Origin: Collinsella aerofaciens
GTDB lineage: Bacteria > Actinomycetota > Coriobacteriia > Coriobacteriales > Coriobacteriaceae
Length of the DNA: 51,078 bases
Direction: 5' to 3'
Assembly: GCF_015670795.1 (NCBI RefSeq)
Contig: NZ_JADPCJ010000016.1
Location: 1-51,078, forward strand
The notes under the pieces are model-generated. The model saw only the letters and a list, made by a program, of their open reading frames with translations, did no database searches and was not told the DNA's origin. This document shows, piece after piece, positions 8,928-16,012 of this stretch. The position numbers were made by a program, and so were the translations under genes. Positions within the stretch are counted from its first letter, which is position 1. Each line of letters begins with the position of its first letter.

Positions 8928-9818
8928 CTACTGAAGCGCCTGTGCGCCCAGAGCCAGGCAGCCCATGATGCCCTGCTTGCCCTCGAGGCTGTTGTTGACG
9001 ATGTAGTTATCGATGTCGTTGACCTCGGGCGTGACGATATAGCCGTTGAGCATTTCGGCGCACTTTTTGCGTGCGAGCGGCACGATGGGGGTGTGGTCGG
9101 CCACGCCGCCGCCGATGATAATCTTTTGCGGTGCGTAGCACAGCGTGTAGGTCATGAGCGCCTGTGCCAGATAACCGGCGAGCAGGTCCATGGCCTCCGG
9201 GTCATCGGCCATGTCTCCGGCGCTCTTGCCATCCCAGCGCTTTTTAACGCCGGGGCCGGCGATGAGGCCCTCGAGGCAGTTGTCGTGGAAGGGGCAGGCG
9301 CTGTGCTCGCCAATGGTGTCGCGCGGGTCTCGCGTGACCAGGATGTGGCCAGCCTCGGGATGCATCATGCCGTGCACGAGCTGGCCGCCCGAGAGCACGC
9401 CGGCGCCCACGCCGGTACCGATGGTCAGGTAGACCACATCGGTAAGGCCCTTGGCACAACCAAACGTGACCTCGCCCAGGCAGGCGACGTTGACGTCGGT
9501 ATCGTAGCCGCAGGGGATATTGAGCTCGTTTTGGATAGTGCCCAGCAGGTCAAAGTAGCGCCATGCCGTTTTGGGCGTCTCCAGAATCTTGCCGTATTGG
9601 GGCGAGGCAGGGTTGACTGCGGTGGGGCCAAAGGCGCCGATGCCCAGCGCGGCGATGCCCTTGTCGGCAAACCATGCGTTGACGGCCTCAACGGTCTCCT
9701 GCGGGGTCGTGGTCGCGATCTGCTCGCGCTCTAGGACCGTACCGTCCGCATAGCCCGTGGCGCAGACCATCTTGGTGCCACCGGCCTCGAGCGCTCCGAT
9801 AAGCTGCTGCTCTGCCAT
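8928..9818 (-). CDS. ROK-family sugar kinase (fructokinase-like)
   Basis: This 296-residue cytoplasmic kinase has the phosphate-binding GALEAGGTKMVCATG at the N-terminus and the ROK signature LTIGTGVGAGVLSGGQLVHG. The zinc-binding region HPEAGHILVTRD...CPFHDNCLEGLIAGP follows. ROK kinases phosphorylate hexoses at the expense of ATP. The full-length match and the EAGGTK form resemble bacterial fructokinases of the ScrK/GmuE type, but the sugar is inferred. AGAGAGGA lies before the ATG. The neighbouring aminotransferase is transcribed in the same direction, upstream. Confidence 0.85.
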   Translation of the reverse strand: MAEQQLIGALEAGGTKMVCATGYADGTVLEREQIATTTPQETVEAVNAWFADKGIAALGIGAFGPTAVNPASPQYGKILETPKTAWRYFDLLGTIQNELNIPCGYDTDVNVACLGEVTFGCAKGLTDVVYLTIGTGVGAGVLSGGQLVHGMMHPEAGHILVTRDPRDTIGEHSACPFHDNCLEGLIAGPGVKKRWDGKSAGDMADDPEAMDLLAGYLAQALMTYTLCYAPQKIIIGGGVADHTPIVPLARKKCAEMLNGYIVTPEVNDIDNYIVNNSLEGKQGIMGCLALGAQALQ

Positions 9819-9959
9819 AGTATTCCTCTCTCTGGGACGAGTTGCTCCGTGACTAAAGTATAGAGCTCTAAACCATTTAAGAAAGCGCTATAGAAAGAAG
9901 CTTCGCAACGCGGCGGGCGGTGCGAGGCTTCTTTGGTTGCTTTAGTTGCCGGGCCGTCC

Positions 9960-11141
9960 TTACCCGCGCGGCTTGATTTTATCACGTAGCGACTTGAGAT
10001 TCTCCAATGCCGCGTTAAGCGTCTCGTCTCGCTTGGCAAAGTGGAAACGAATCAGATGGTTGACGGGCTCGCGGAAGAAGCACGAGCCGGGCACGGCGCC
10101 CACGCCCACCTTTGAGGCCAGGTCCTCGCAGAACTCGAGGTCGCTGTCGTAGCCAAACTCAGAGATGTCCAGCATGACGTAGTAGGCGCCCTGCGGCACG
10201 TTATGCTCAAGACCGATGCTGTCGAGTCCCTGGCAGAACAGGTCGCGTTTGGCGGTATAGAGGTCAAGGACCTCATCGTAATAGCTGTCGTCGAAATTGA
10301 GGGCGGTGACGACAGCCTCTTGCAGGGGAGCGGCGGCGCCCACGGTGAGGAAGTCGTGGACCTTTTTAATGCGCTCGGTGATTTCGGCGGGGGCGATAGT
10401 GTAGCCCAGACGCCAGCCGGTGATGGAGTAGGTCTTAGACAGCGAGCTGCAGCTGATGGTGCGCTCGAACATGCCGGGCAGCGTGGCCATATAGACGTGC
10501 TCGTGGGGCGCGTAGACGATGTGCTCGTATACCTCGTCGGTGATGCAGTAGGCGTCGTACTTTTTGCAGAGGTCGGCGATAAAGGTGAGTTCCTCGCGCG
10601 TAAAGACCTTGCCGCAGGGGTTGGAAGGGTTGCACAGGACGATGGCCTTGGGGTCGTTGTCGCGGAAGGCCGCCTCGAGCGTCTCACGGTCAAAGTCGAA
10701 CGCAGGCGGGTTGAGCGGCACGTAGATGGGCTCGGCACCCGAAAGGATCGTGTCGGCGCCGTAGTTCTCGTAGAACGGCGAGAAGATGACGACCTTGTCG
10801 CCGGGGTTGGTGACCGTCATCATGGCGGCCATCATGGCCTCGGTGGAGCCGCAGGTGACTACGATATTCTCGTTGGGGTTCACCGGCATGCCCATAAAGT
10901 GCTCCTGTTTGGCGGCGAGCGCCTCGCGCATGGCCTGGGAGCCCCAGGTAATGGAGTACTGGTGATAGAGCGGCTTGGGGTCGCTGGCAATGGCGCTGAG
11001 GCTATCGAGCAGCTGCGCCGGGGGATCGAAGTCGGGGAAGCCCTGCGACAGGTTGACAGCGCCGTACTTATTGGAGATGCGCGTCATGCGGCGGATGACG
11101 GAATCGGTAAACGTTGCCGTGCGGTTGGAGAGTTCTTTCAT
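9960..11141 (-). CDS. PLP-dependent class I/II aminotransferase
   Basis: This 393-residue fold-type I aminotransferase has the PLP Schiff-base lysine at 236 in SSLSKTYSITGWRLGY, the NPSNPCGKV motif near 171-179 and DEVYEHIVY near 202-210. The N-terminal NLSQGFPDFDPP is typical of the branch containing methionine or kynurenine aminotransferases and aspartate-like enzymes; the amino-acid substrate cannot be fixed here. I chose the ATG at 11141 because GAAAGGA lies upstream. An in-frame ATG 18 bases earlier would place that site inside the gene. Confidence 0.9.
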   Translation of the reverse strand: MKELSNRTATFTDSVIRRMTRISNKYGAVNLSQGFPDFDPPAQLLDSLSAIASDPKPLYHQYSITWGSQAMREALAAKQEHFMGMPVNPNENIVVTCGSTEAMMAAMMTVTNPGDKVVIFSPFYENYGADTILSGAEPIYVPLNPPAFDFDRETLEAAFRDNDPKAIVLCNPSNPCGKVFTREELTFIADLCKKYDAYCITDEVYEHIVYAPHEHVYMATLPGMFERTISCSSLSKTYSITGWRLGYTIAPAEITERIKKVHDFLTVGAAAPLQEAVVTALNFDDSYYDEVLDLYTAKRDLFCQGLDSIGLEHNVPQGAYYVMLDISEFGYDSDLEFCEDLASKVGVGAVPGSCFFREPVNHLIRFHFAKRDETLNAALENLKSLRDKIKPRG

Positions 11142-11251
11142 GCCGGTCCTTTCGAGCATTTGCAGTGGGGCAAGTTTACTCCTATGAAACCGGTGGGATT
11201 TGCTCGAAATGGTCTCGAAAAACTCTTTTCAAAATTCTTGAAAATTGGGGC

Positions 11252-11280
11252 TTGCATCGCGTGGCGTTCCTTGCAATAAT
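11252..11280 (+). promoter_or_regulatory. Promoter of the tRNA His-Lys-Lys cluster
   Basis: TTGCAT (11252-11257) and AATAAT (11275-11280) are 17 bp apart and lie 26 bases before the tRNA-His gene, the expected place for a stable-RNA promoter. Confidence 0.65.
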
Positions 11281-11306
11281 AGTCGAGCGCGAAGCGCACA
11301 GGACAC

Positions 11307-11384
11307 GGTGGGTGTAGCTCAGTTGGCTAGAGCGACGGGTTGTGGTCCCGTAGGTCGAGGGTTCGAGTCCCTTTACCCACCCCA
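11307..11384 (+). tRNA. tRNA-His (anticodon GTG)
   Basis: A full cloverleaf is seen. The acceptor arm GTGGGTG pairs with TACCCAC, the D-arm is GCTC...GAGC, and the anticodon loop TTGTGGT sits within ACGGG/CCCGT. The T-loop is TTCGAGT and CCA is encoded. The extra G at 11307 faces discriminator C, as required for tRNA-His. Confidence 0.95.
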
Positions 11385-11406
11385 GTTCTTGCTTCGTGTT
11401 GATATC

Positions 11407-11482
11407 GGGTCGTTAGCTCAGTTGGTAGAGCAGGGGACTCTTAATCCCAAGGTCCAGGGTTCGACCCCCTGACGGCCCACCA
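11407..11482 (+). tRNA. tRNA-Lys (anticodon CTT), copy 1
   Basis: The acceptor arm GGGTCGT pairs with ACGGCCC, the anticodon loop CTCTTAA contains CTT, the T-loop is TTCGACC, and CCA is encoded. It is identical over its whole 76 bases to the copy at 11526-11601. Confidence 0.93.
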
Positions 11483-11495
11483 CACGATATCTCCT

Positions 11496-11521
11496 CTAAA
11501 GTCCGCCACAACGGACTTTAG
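11496..11521. repeat. Hairpin between the two tRNA-Lys genes
   Basis: CTAAAGTCCG and CGGACTTTAG form a perfect 10-bp stem with loop CCACAA. It has no T-run, so it is more likely a processing or spacer structure than a terminator. Confidence 0.6.
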
Positions 11522-11525
11522 CTTT

Positions 11526-11601
11526 GGGTCGTTAGCTCAGTTGGTAGAGCAGGGGACTCTTAATCCCAAGGTCCAGGGTTCGACCCCCTGACGGCCCACC
11601 A
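11526..11601 (+). tRNA. tRNA-Lys (anticodon CTT), copy 2, at the prophage edge
   Basis: This is an identical copy of the tRNA-Lys at 11407-11482, with encoded CCA. It is the last host gene before a leftward phage integrase, so its 3' half is a candidate attachment site. No second copy of its 3' end is visible at the right end of the window to confirm this. Confidence 0.93.
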
Positions 11602-11611
11602 AAGGACGCAC

Positions 11612-11640
11612 AGGTCAGCGGTTCGGCGCTGACCTTTTTT
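11612..11640 (+). terminator. Terminator of the tRNA cluster
   Basis: AGGTCAGCG and CGCTGACCT form a 9-bp stem around GTTCGG, followed by TTTTT. Confidence 0.9.
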
Positions 11641-11688
11641 GTTTGCCGAGAAGCCAAATCATAACCGTCCGTTACCGTTCGCGTTTTG

Positions 11689-11724
11689 CGCCCCCTGCCG
11701 TTTATGCGCGGCAGGGGGCGTTTT
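11689..11724. terminator. Strong GC-rich hairpin between tRNA cluster and integrase
   Basis: CGCCCCCTGCCG and CGGCAGGGGGCG form a perfect 12-bp stem with TTTT on the right and AAAAC-type bases on the left. It can stop transcription from either side, notably leftward transcripts leaving the integrase. Confidence 0.75.
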
Positions 11725-11725
11725 A

Positions 11726-11758
11726 TGCATTTTGCAGGTAGTGGACCTAGAAAATGCA
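11726..11758. repeat. 33-bp interrupted palindrome at the integrase 3' end
   Basis: TGCATTTT-gc-AGGT-agtgg-ACCT-ag-AAAATGCA is symmetrical about 11742 and ends two bases before the integrase stop codon. It may be part of the integrase's attachment region or a second transcription-stop hairpin. The sequence alone does not decide. Confidence 0.55.
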
Positions 11759-11760
11759 AT

Positions 11761-12999
11761 TTAGAGCGTTTCGACACCCAGACCGGTGCCATTAAAACCG
11801 CCGTCCGCACCGCCTCCCTCGACGATCTGCAGAGCGCGCCCGACCTGCCTAGCGGCCTTCTCTCGCTCCGCTAGACCCGGTTTGATGTAATGGCGGTAAT
11901 CTGTCCCCAGGTCCGTATGGCCGTGCAGATCCATGATGCTCAGCGGGTCGACCTCGGTCGCCGCCATGATGGTCTCGGACGTGTGGCGCAGGGCCTTAGG
12001 AGGGATATACCGCAGGTCATGGCGCACGCACATGCGCCGCCACGCCCGCACGAGGTTATCGCCGCGCATGTTGACGATGCGCTGCCCGCTCCATTCGCGC
12101 ACCTGCTCCGTAACCGAAGTGCCGCCCTCGACGGTTATGCTCGGGCGCAGCTCGTCCATGATCTGGTGCAGGCGCTCGCGGCCCGCCAATAAAACCGGCA
12201 CGGTGCGCACGGAATGGGCGTTCTTGGTCTCCTTCACGCCGTCCTCGTCCGTGTACGCGCGGCAGACCTCGATGTACTCCGAGACGGTCGGCTGGCCCGT
12301 GGCGAAGTCGTAGGTCGTGGTGACCTTGAGGTCGCACGGGCGCACCGCCAACGCCTCCTCTTTGCGCAGGCCGCTCAGGCCCAGAATCAAGTAGGCGTTC
12401 ATGACCAGATCCGCGCGGTCGTCGCTGGCGGCGAGCCTGCGCAGCGCCTCGGCGGCCTCGGGGATGCTCCACGGCTCCACGGGTGCCTGCTTGGCTTTGG
12501 GAGCGATGACACGCCGGCGGAAGGGCTCCACTGTCACCCAGCCGTCGTCGAAGGCACGGCGCATGACGGCGCGCAGGGTGGTCTTGGTCTTGGCAGGCGC
12601 GCCCGAGCGCTCGATGCAGCTGCGCATCATGTCGTGGGTTATCTCGGAGATGTCGATGCTCCCCAGGACGGGGGAGATGTAGTTGCACATCTGCCCGTCG
12701 TACTCGCGAAGGCTCGCCTTGGAGCGCGGCTTGCCGCGGTTGCTGGGGGAGTCGCGGAACACGCCCCAGTAGTACATGTCGAGCGTCACGCCCGCGTGCG
12801 CCGCCTGGGACACACCCAGCTCCTGCGCGAGCTGGGCGATGGCGATATCGGCCTCGGTCTCGGTGCCGTACACGGTGCGCGACACGCGGCGCACGTGGCC
12901 GTCCGCGCGGAAGCCCGCCTGCACGCGGATCACCCACTTGCCGGGCGCGACCTCGCGCTTGGAGCCGAGTTTTGACCTTGAAGTATCGTTGGTTGCCAT
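11761..12999 (-). CDS. Phage integrase, tyrosine recombinase family
   Basis: This 412-residue enzyme cuts and rejoins DNA at attachment sites. An N-terminal AP2-like arm-binding region (about 14-60) is followed by a SAM-like core-binding domain (about 75-160). The catalytic domain has Arg212 in GLSGLRKEEAL, a candidate Lys259, ALRHT with Arg338-His339, His361 and nucleophile Tyr368 (DYRHY). The ATG at 12999 is preceded by AGGACC within a purine-rich site. It points towards the tRNA-Lys gene, the classic arrangement of an integrase beside attL. A second tyrosine recombinase is encoded at 19207-20400. Confidence 0.93.
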   Translation of the reverse strand: MATNDTSRSKLGSKREVAPGKWVIRVQAGFRADGHVRRVSRTVYGTETEADIAIAQLAQELGVSQAAHAGVTLDMYYWGVFRDSPSNRGKPRSKASLREYDGQMCNYISPVLGSIDISEITHDMMRSCIERSGAPAKTKTTLRAVMRRAFDDGWVTVEPFRRRVIAPKAKQAPVEPWSIPEAAEALRRLAASDDRADLVMNAYLILGLSGLRKEEALAVRPCDLKVTTTYDFATGQPTVSEYIEVCRAYTDEDGVKETKNAHSVRTVPVLLAGRERLHQIMDELRPSITVEGGTSVTEQVREWSGQRIVNMRGDNLVRAWRRMCVRHDLRYIPPKALRHTSETIMAATEVDPLSIMDLHGHTDLGTDYRHYIKPGLAEREKAARQVGRALQIVEGGGADGGFNGTGLGVETL

Positions 13000-13038
13000 A
13001 TAATGGTCCTGCCTTTCCCTTTTGCCGGAGGGCATATG

Positions 13039-13072
13039 CCCCGTGCGGATCCGCCAAGATTGCCGCACGGGG
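13039..13072 (+). terminator. Hairpin with T-run between integrase and hicB
   Basis: CCCCGTGCGG (13039-13048) and CCGCACGGGG (13063-13072) form a perfect 10-bp stem followed by CTTTTT. It would stop rightward transcription. Its right part belongs to the 28-bp direct repeat described separately. Confidence 0.6.
13045..13072 (+). repeat. 28-bp direct repeat, copy 1 (left of hicBA)
   Basis: This is identical to 13859-13886. The unit begins GCGGATCCGC and ends CCGCACGGGG. The two copies bracket the HicAB genes, 814 bp apart start to start. Confidence 0.85.
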
Positions 13073-13095
13073 CTTTTTGTTTGCGTTGAGGCCGG

Positions 13096-13554
13096 CTACG
13101 CGACTGCGCGGCGCTTGGGCCTGCCCGAGCGTGGCGTGTCGATCAGGCGCGCCGCTATGCTCTCCACGGTCACGTAGGTGCGGCGGCCCTTGCGGTAGCC
13201 CGTAAGGATCCCCGAGTCGAGCATGTGGGTGATCCTGCCGGGGGAGACGGAGAGCCTGCGCGCGGCTTCGGCCGCCGAGACCGTCTCGCCCTCCACGATG
13301 TACCCCTCGTCCGTGGAGAAGGCGACCATCATGGAGAGCCCGCCGTCTGCGGGCTCGATGAACTCGGGCTCAGGCACGGCAAGACCGTCCTTCACGAGCG
13401 CGGCCACGTAGGTGCTCGCCGCGTCCACGGACTGCTCGGCGGCCTCGGCAATCGTGTCGCCGCAGGTGAAGCATCCCGGCAGTGAGGGAAACTCCACGTC
13501 GTAGCCGCCGTCCTCGTCGGGTGTGAGCACCGCCTGGTAAACGTATGTCTTCAT
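13096..13554 (-). CDS. hicB: HicB-family antitoxin with C-terminal HTH
   Basis: This 152-residue protein has the HicB partial RNase H-like fold at the N-terminus (YQAVLTPDEDGGYDVEFPSLPGCFTCGDT, followed by EAAEQSVDAASTYVAAL). Its C-terminal part, EAARRLSVSPGRITHMLDSG, looks like a helix-turn-helix excisionase-type DNA-binding domain. HicB neutralises HicA and represses the operon. The start at 13554 follows GGGGGTCGAAAG. It lies immediately downstream of hicA on the same strand, 26 bases apart, the usual toxin-first order. Confidence 0.85.
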   Translation of the reverse strand: MKTYVYQAVLTPDEDGGYDVEFPSLPGCFTCGDTIAEAAEQSVDAASTYVAALVKDGLAVPEPEFIEPADGGLSMMVAFSTDEGYIVEGETVSAAEAARRLSVSPGRITHMLDSGILTGYRKGRRTYVTVESIAARLIDTPRSGRPKRRAVA

Positions 13555-13580
13555 ATCTTTCGACCCCCAAGGGGGCGGGG

Positions 13581-13769
13581 CTAGAGCCACCCCGCCGTCT
13601 TAGCTATTTTTCGGTACGTCCCTATCGGTATCTCCTTCTTGGAGGTGGGCACGCTGATCTGGATTCCTTCCTTTCGCGCGACCACGTGGCTGCCCTTGCC
13701 GGTGTAGAGCGTCCAACCCTCCTTCTTGAACCGCTTGAGCACCTGCGCGGGCTCCTGCTCCTTGGGCAT
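13581..13769 (-). CDS. hicA: HicA-family toxin (mRNA interferase)
   Basis: This 62-residue protein has a double-stranded-RNA-binding-like fold: a short helix (VLKRFKKEGW), then the signature TGKGSHVVARKEG with catalytic His28 and the C-terminal IPIGTYRKIAKTAG. HicA cleaves mRNA and stops growth unless bound by HicB. AAAGGAGGAG lies just before the ATG. Size and motif are normal for an active toxin. The pair is probably prophage cargo that stabilises the element. Confidence 0.88.
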   Translation of the reverse strand: MPKEQEPAQVLKRFKKEGWTLYTGKGSHVVARKEGIQISVPTSKKEIPIGTYRKIAKTAGWL

Positions 13770-13858
13770 CTCTCCTCCTTTCGACAATTTAATTATAAAC
13801 AGTTGATAGTTATGAATCAAGTAAACTAGCAAGTATTTACAGTTTTGATGTTGCCCAA

Positions 13859-13886
13859 GCGGATCCGCCAAGATTGCCGCACGGGG
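13859..13886 (+). repeat. 28-bp direct repeat, copy 2 (right of hicBA)
   Basis: This is identical to 13045-13072 and in the same orientation. Unlike copy 1 it lacks the matching left stem arm, so it does not form the full terminator hairpin. Confidence 0.85.
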
Positions 13887-13941
13887 TTTCTTTGTTTAGA
13901 AGCAGTCGTTGCACTTTCTGCAACAACTTAATCAGCCGCCT

Positions 13942-13988
13942 GCCCATTTTCGTGGGGTTACGGAAATGGGGGAGTAACTGGCATTTTG
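13942..13988 (+). repeat. 47-bp hairpin-bearing direct repeat, copy 1
   Basis: This matches 14961-15007 at 44 of 47 positions. It contains the inverted repeat CCCATTTTCGT / ACGGAAATGGG around GGGGTT. Confidence 0.85.
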
Positions 13989-14086
13989 GAGTGCCCGTTG
14001 GAGGTTTTTCCGGAAAAACCTGAAAAACCTAGCCGCGCCGCGGGTCATAATCGTGGTGAACACCATTCCCGCTCCTGGAGGTACCC

Positions 14087-14377
14087 ATGGCTCGCTATAG
14101 CGTCGGCGCGTACACGTACGAGGACGATTCCGTCATCCCGCAGATCTTAGACGAGGTCACGGGTACCCCGGTCGCCCTTGGCTCCAAGCTCATCTCCCGA
14201 GAGCGCGGGGACACCGTTACGGTCGAGGCAATGGGCGTCCGCCTGGTGAACGGGTCCTTGGTTCCGTTTGTCGATGCGAGCATGGATGCGGCCAACCTGT
14301 TCGAGTACAAGATCAATGCCGAAAAGTCCTCGGACACCGGCGAGTGGGTTCTTGCCGGGTACTGGGCGGTTTCCTAG
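14087..14377 (+). CDS. Hypothetical accessory prophage protein
   Basis: I do not recognise this 96-residue protein. It has no membrane segment, cysteine or obvious DNA-binding motif, and alternates hydrophobic and charged residues in a way that suggests beta structure (KLISRERGDTVTVEAMGVRLV). CTGGAGGTACCC precedes the ATG. Its stop codon overlaps that of the convergent gene at 14374 by four bases. The pair is enclosed by 47-bp direct repeats and sits in the lysogenic-cargo position between integrase and repressor. Confidence 0.7.
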   Translation: MARYSVGAYTYEDDSVIPQILDEVTGTPVALGSKLISRERGDTVTVEAMGVRLVNGSLVPFVDASMDAANLFEYKINAEKSSDTGEWVLAGYWAVS

Positions 14378-14913
14378 GCGCCGAAGAGCTTCGCGAGCGC
14401 TCCGAGGGCCAGCAGGGCCTTGGGTACGAGGTCTGCGCTCTTCGTCGCAAGGTCGATAACTTTTGCGACGTGTTCGGCGAACCCCGTCTTGTTCTTCGCC
14501 TCGGCTGCCATGCGTGCCCGCGACAGCGCCAGCTCGAGTGCCTCTTTCGTCTCTTTGTCGAGAACGGGGTCGTTGCCGATTTCGGTCACCGCCTGGCTAA
14601 CCTCTACCGAAACGTCCGCCGTCGCCGTGGCCTGTGAGACGCTGCTGGAGCTGACCGTCGTGCCGTTTCCGCTGTTCGTGAGCGTGGCCATGTTTGCCAC
14701 GAGCCATCCCTTCGCGCGCTTCACGCCATCCAATGTCTTGTCCCTGGGGATTGCCGACGATCTGGTGCACATGAGCGGGAAGGAAAACCCTTCCATCTGC
14801 AGCATGAGGTCATCGATGTGCTCCTGGGTGCTCTCGCCGTAATCTCCGGCTGTGATGCAGTCGCACTCGTAGATGAGATTCTCCACGTGCGTCTCTGCCA
14901 AAGATTGAGACAT
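14374..14913 (-). CDS. Hypothetical accessory prophage protein, helical C-terminus
   Basis: I do not recognise this 179-residue protein. The N-terminal half has several cysteines and a Ser/Thr-rich linker (TVSSSSVSQATATADVSVEV). The C-terminal half is a predicted amphipathic helix bundle ending in a hydrophobic, Ala/Leu-rich segment (VPKALLALGALAKLFGA), which may be membrane-active. AAAGGAGTGG lies eight bases before the ATG at 14913. The leftward direction shared with the repressor suggests expression in the lysogen, as for morons; that is an inference. Confidence 0.7.
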   Translation of the reverse strand: MSQSLAETHVENLIYECDCITAGDYGESTQEHIDDLMLQMEGFSFPLMCTRSSAIPRDKTLDGVKRAKGWLVANMATLTNSGNGTTVSSSSVSQATATADVSVEVSQAVTEIGNDPVLDKETKEALELALSRARMAAEAKNKTGFAEHVAKVIDLATKSADLVPKALLALGALAKLFGA

Positions 14914-14960
14914 GGCAACCACTCCTTTCGAAAAATGAATTGAACAAAGCGCTGAGGTCC

Positions 14961-15007
14961 GCCCATTTTCGTGGGGTTACGAAAATGGGGGAGTATCTGG
15001 CGTTTTG
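14961..15007 (+). repeat. 47-bp hairpin-bearing direct repeat, copy 2
   Basis: This is the same repeat as 13942-13988. Here the internal palindrome is perfect: CCCATTTTCGT / ACGAAAATGGG, an 11-bp stem with a 6-base loop. It lies just after the repressor stop codon. Confidence 0.85.
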
Positions 15008-15017
15008 ACTCCTGTGC

Positions 15018-15401
15018 CTACGCTGTCCTTATTTGATCCGCTTCCAGCCCTTCGATTTCAGGCGCTGCAGCCTGATTTTGGGACAGCTCGGCCTGGTCAC
15101 GTGCCGTCTCCAGGATCTTCGAGCGCCTCTTCTCGGTGCTCTGTCGGTAGCAGGTGATCAGCTCGCCCTCCGCGCCCGCCGGCGCCGTCGGCTTGTCCTC
15201 GGGATGCTCCTCGTACCATCCGAGGAGGTCGTTGGGGTCGGTGTGCAGAACCTTCGCGCACTTCCAGAGCTGCTCAATATCGGGAAGAGTTTTCCCTCGT
15301 TCCCAGTTGCCTACTGTCTTGATGTCAACGTTCAGCGCGTCTGCCAGATCGGCCTGTGAATATCCGTTTTCTTTCCTAGCCTGCTTAAGTTTTAGGTTCA
15401 T
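15018..15401 (-). CDS. CI-like prophage repressor, XRE family
   Basis: This 127-residue protein begins with an XRE helix-turn-helix (KLKQARKENGYSQADLADAL...VGNWERGKTLP, residues 3-45). A short helical C-terminus follows, with no peptidase domain, so it is not a LexA-like self-cleaving repressor. GGAGGTGA lies just before the ATG at 15401; the longer frame upstream runs through the operator region. It is divergent from the Cro-like gene with three matching operators between them, the usual layout of a lysis-lysogeny switch. Confidence 0.87.
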   Translation of the reverse strand: MNLKLKQARKENGYSQADLADALNVDIKTVGNWERGKTLPDIEQLWKCAKVLHTDPNDLLGWYEEHPEDKPTAPAGAEGELITCYRQSTEKRRSKILETARDQAELSQNQAAAPEIEGLEADQIRTA

Positions 15402-15417
15402 CGTCACCTCCAATATA

Positions 15418-15431
15418 GGGAAGTATTTACC
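15418..15431. promoter_or_regulatory. Operator 1 of the lysogeny switch (degenerate)
   Basis: GGGAAGTATTTACC matches the GGGAA-N4-TTCCC palindrome with one change. It lies 17 bases before the repressor start codon, suited to autoregulation. Confidence 0.6.
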
Positions 15432-15483
15432 GAGGATTCTATAGATACACAAAAGAAAAGGCAAGAAAAGCCCTAGTTTGCTA

Positions 15484-15511
15484 TTGCAATCGGGAAAAGA
15501 TTCCCTATACT
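15484..15511 (+). promoter_or_regulatory. Rightward early promoter with operator 2 between -35 and -10
   Basis: TTGCAA (15484-15489) and TATACT (15506-15511) are 16 bp apart. The perfect palindrome GGGAAAAGATTCCC at 15492-15505 fills the spacer, so a bound repressor would block RNA polymerase directly. Confidence 0.7.
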
Positions 15512-15523
15512 CTGATTTGCACA

Positions 15524-15537
15524 GGGAAGAAGTTCCC
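15524..15537. promoter_or_regulatory. Operator 3 of the lysogeny switch
   Basis: GGGAAGAAGTTCCC is a perfect GGGAA-N4-TTCCC palindrome. Its centre is 32 bp (about three helical turns) from that of operator 2, just downstream of the expected transcription start. Confidence 0.7.
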
Positions 15538-15557
15538 TATTTCAGAAGGAGGAAGAC

Positions 15558-15785
15558 ATGGAGTTTTCGAAGGACGAGTTCGGAGCGAACCTTCGCGCCG
15601 CCCGCGCTCGCGCCGATATGTCTCAGGAGCAGCTGGCCAACAAGGCGGGGCTCTCGGCATCTTCAATCATCGGCTACGAGAACGGCTCGATGGTTCCGGG
15701 CGTCGACAAGGCCTATGCCATCGCCCAGGCCCTCGGCTGCACGCCCAACGACCTGATGGGCTGGAACACGGACGAGGCCGCGTAG
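15558..15785 (+). CDS. Cro-like XRE-family regulator
   Basis: This 75-residue protein is almost entirely one XRE helix-turn-helix domain (FGANLRAARARADMSQEQLA...SIIGYENGSMVPGVDKAYAIAQAL). AGAAGGAGGAAG precedes the ATG. As the first gene of the rightward early operon, opposite the CI-like repressor, it most likely acts as Cro and shuts down the repressor and later the early promoter. Confidence 0.85.
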   Translation: MEFSKDEFGANLRAARARADMSQEQLANKAGLSASSIIGYENGSMVPGVDKAYAIAQALGCTPNDLMGWNTDEAA

Positions 15786-15799
15786 GGAAGGGGGAAGAA

Positions 15800-16012
15800 A
15801 TGGAAGGCAAGAAGATGGGCGAGTTCGTATTGGAGGGCAGGTGCCCCGAGGCCATGGAGCTCGCGGAGAAGGCGAGGGAGGCTTCGGAGCACCTGCAGGC
15901 GGCCGCCGAGATCCTCGATGATCTCGGTGAGGTGGAGCTCACCTACGAGCTCATCGCGTGCGGTAGCCCGTCCCACAGTGGGGGCAGCGCATCGATTCCG
16001 GTCGGAGAGTGA
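15800..16012 (+). CDS. Hypothetical early protein
   Basis: I do not recognise this 70-residue protein. It is acidic and helical in its first 50 residues (AMELAEKAREASEHLQAAAEILDDLGEVE). Its last 20 residues lie antisense to the 3' end of the convergent zinc-ribbon gene, overlapping by 62 bases. A purine-rich GGGAAGGGGGAAG lies before the ATG. Confidence 0.6.
   Translation: MEGKKMGEFVLEGRCPEAMELAEKAREASEHLQAAAEILDDLGEVELTYELIACGSPSHSGGSASIPVGE

Larger units (their letters stand above)
13770..14086. other. Intergenic region upstream of hicA and of the next accessory gene
   Basis: This 317-bp gap holds the leftward hicA promoter area in an AT-rich patch (13790-13850), the second 28-bp repeat (13859-13886) and the first 47-bp hairpin repeat (13942-13988). 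It ends in the CTGGAGGTACCC ribosome site for the gene at 14087. I see no gene in it. Confidence 0.6.

Noticed and set aside
12214..12975. Plus-strand open frame inside the integrase gene
   Set aside because: The minus strand encodes a complete tyrosine recombinase with all catalytic residues in this stretch.
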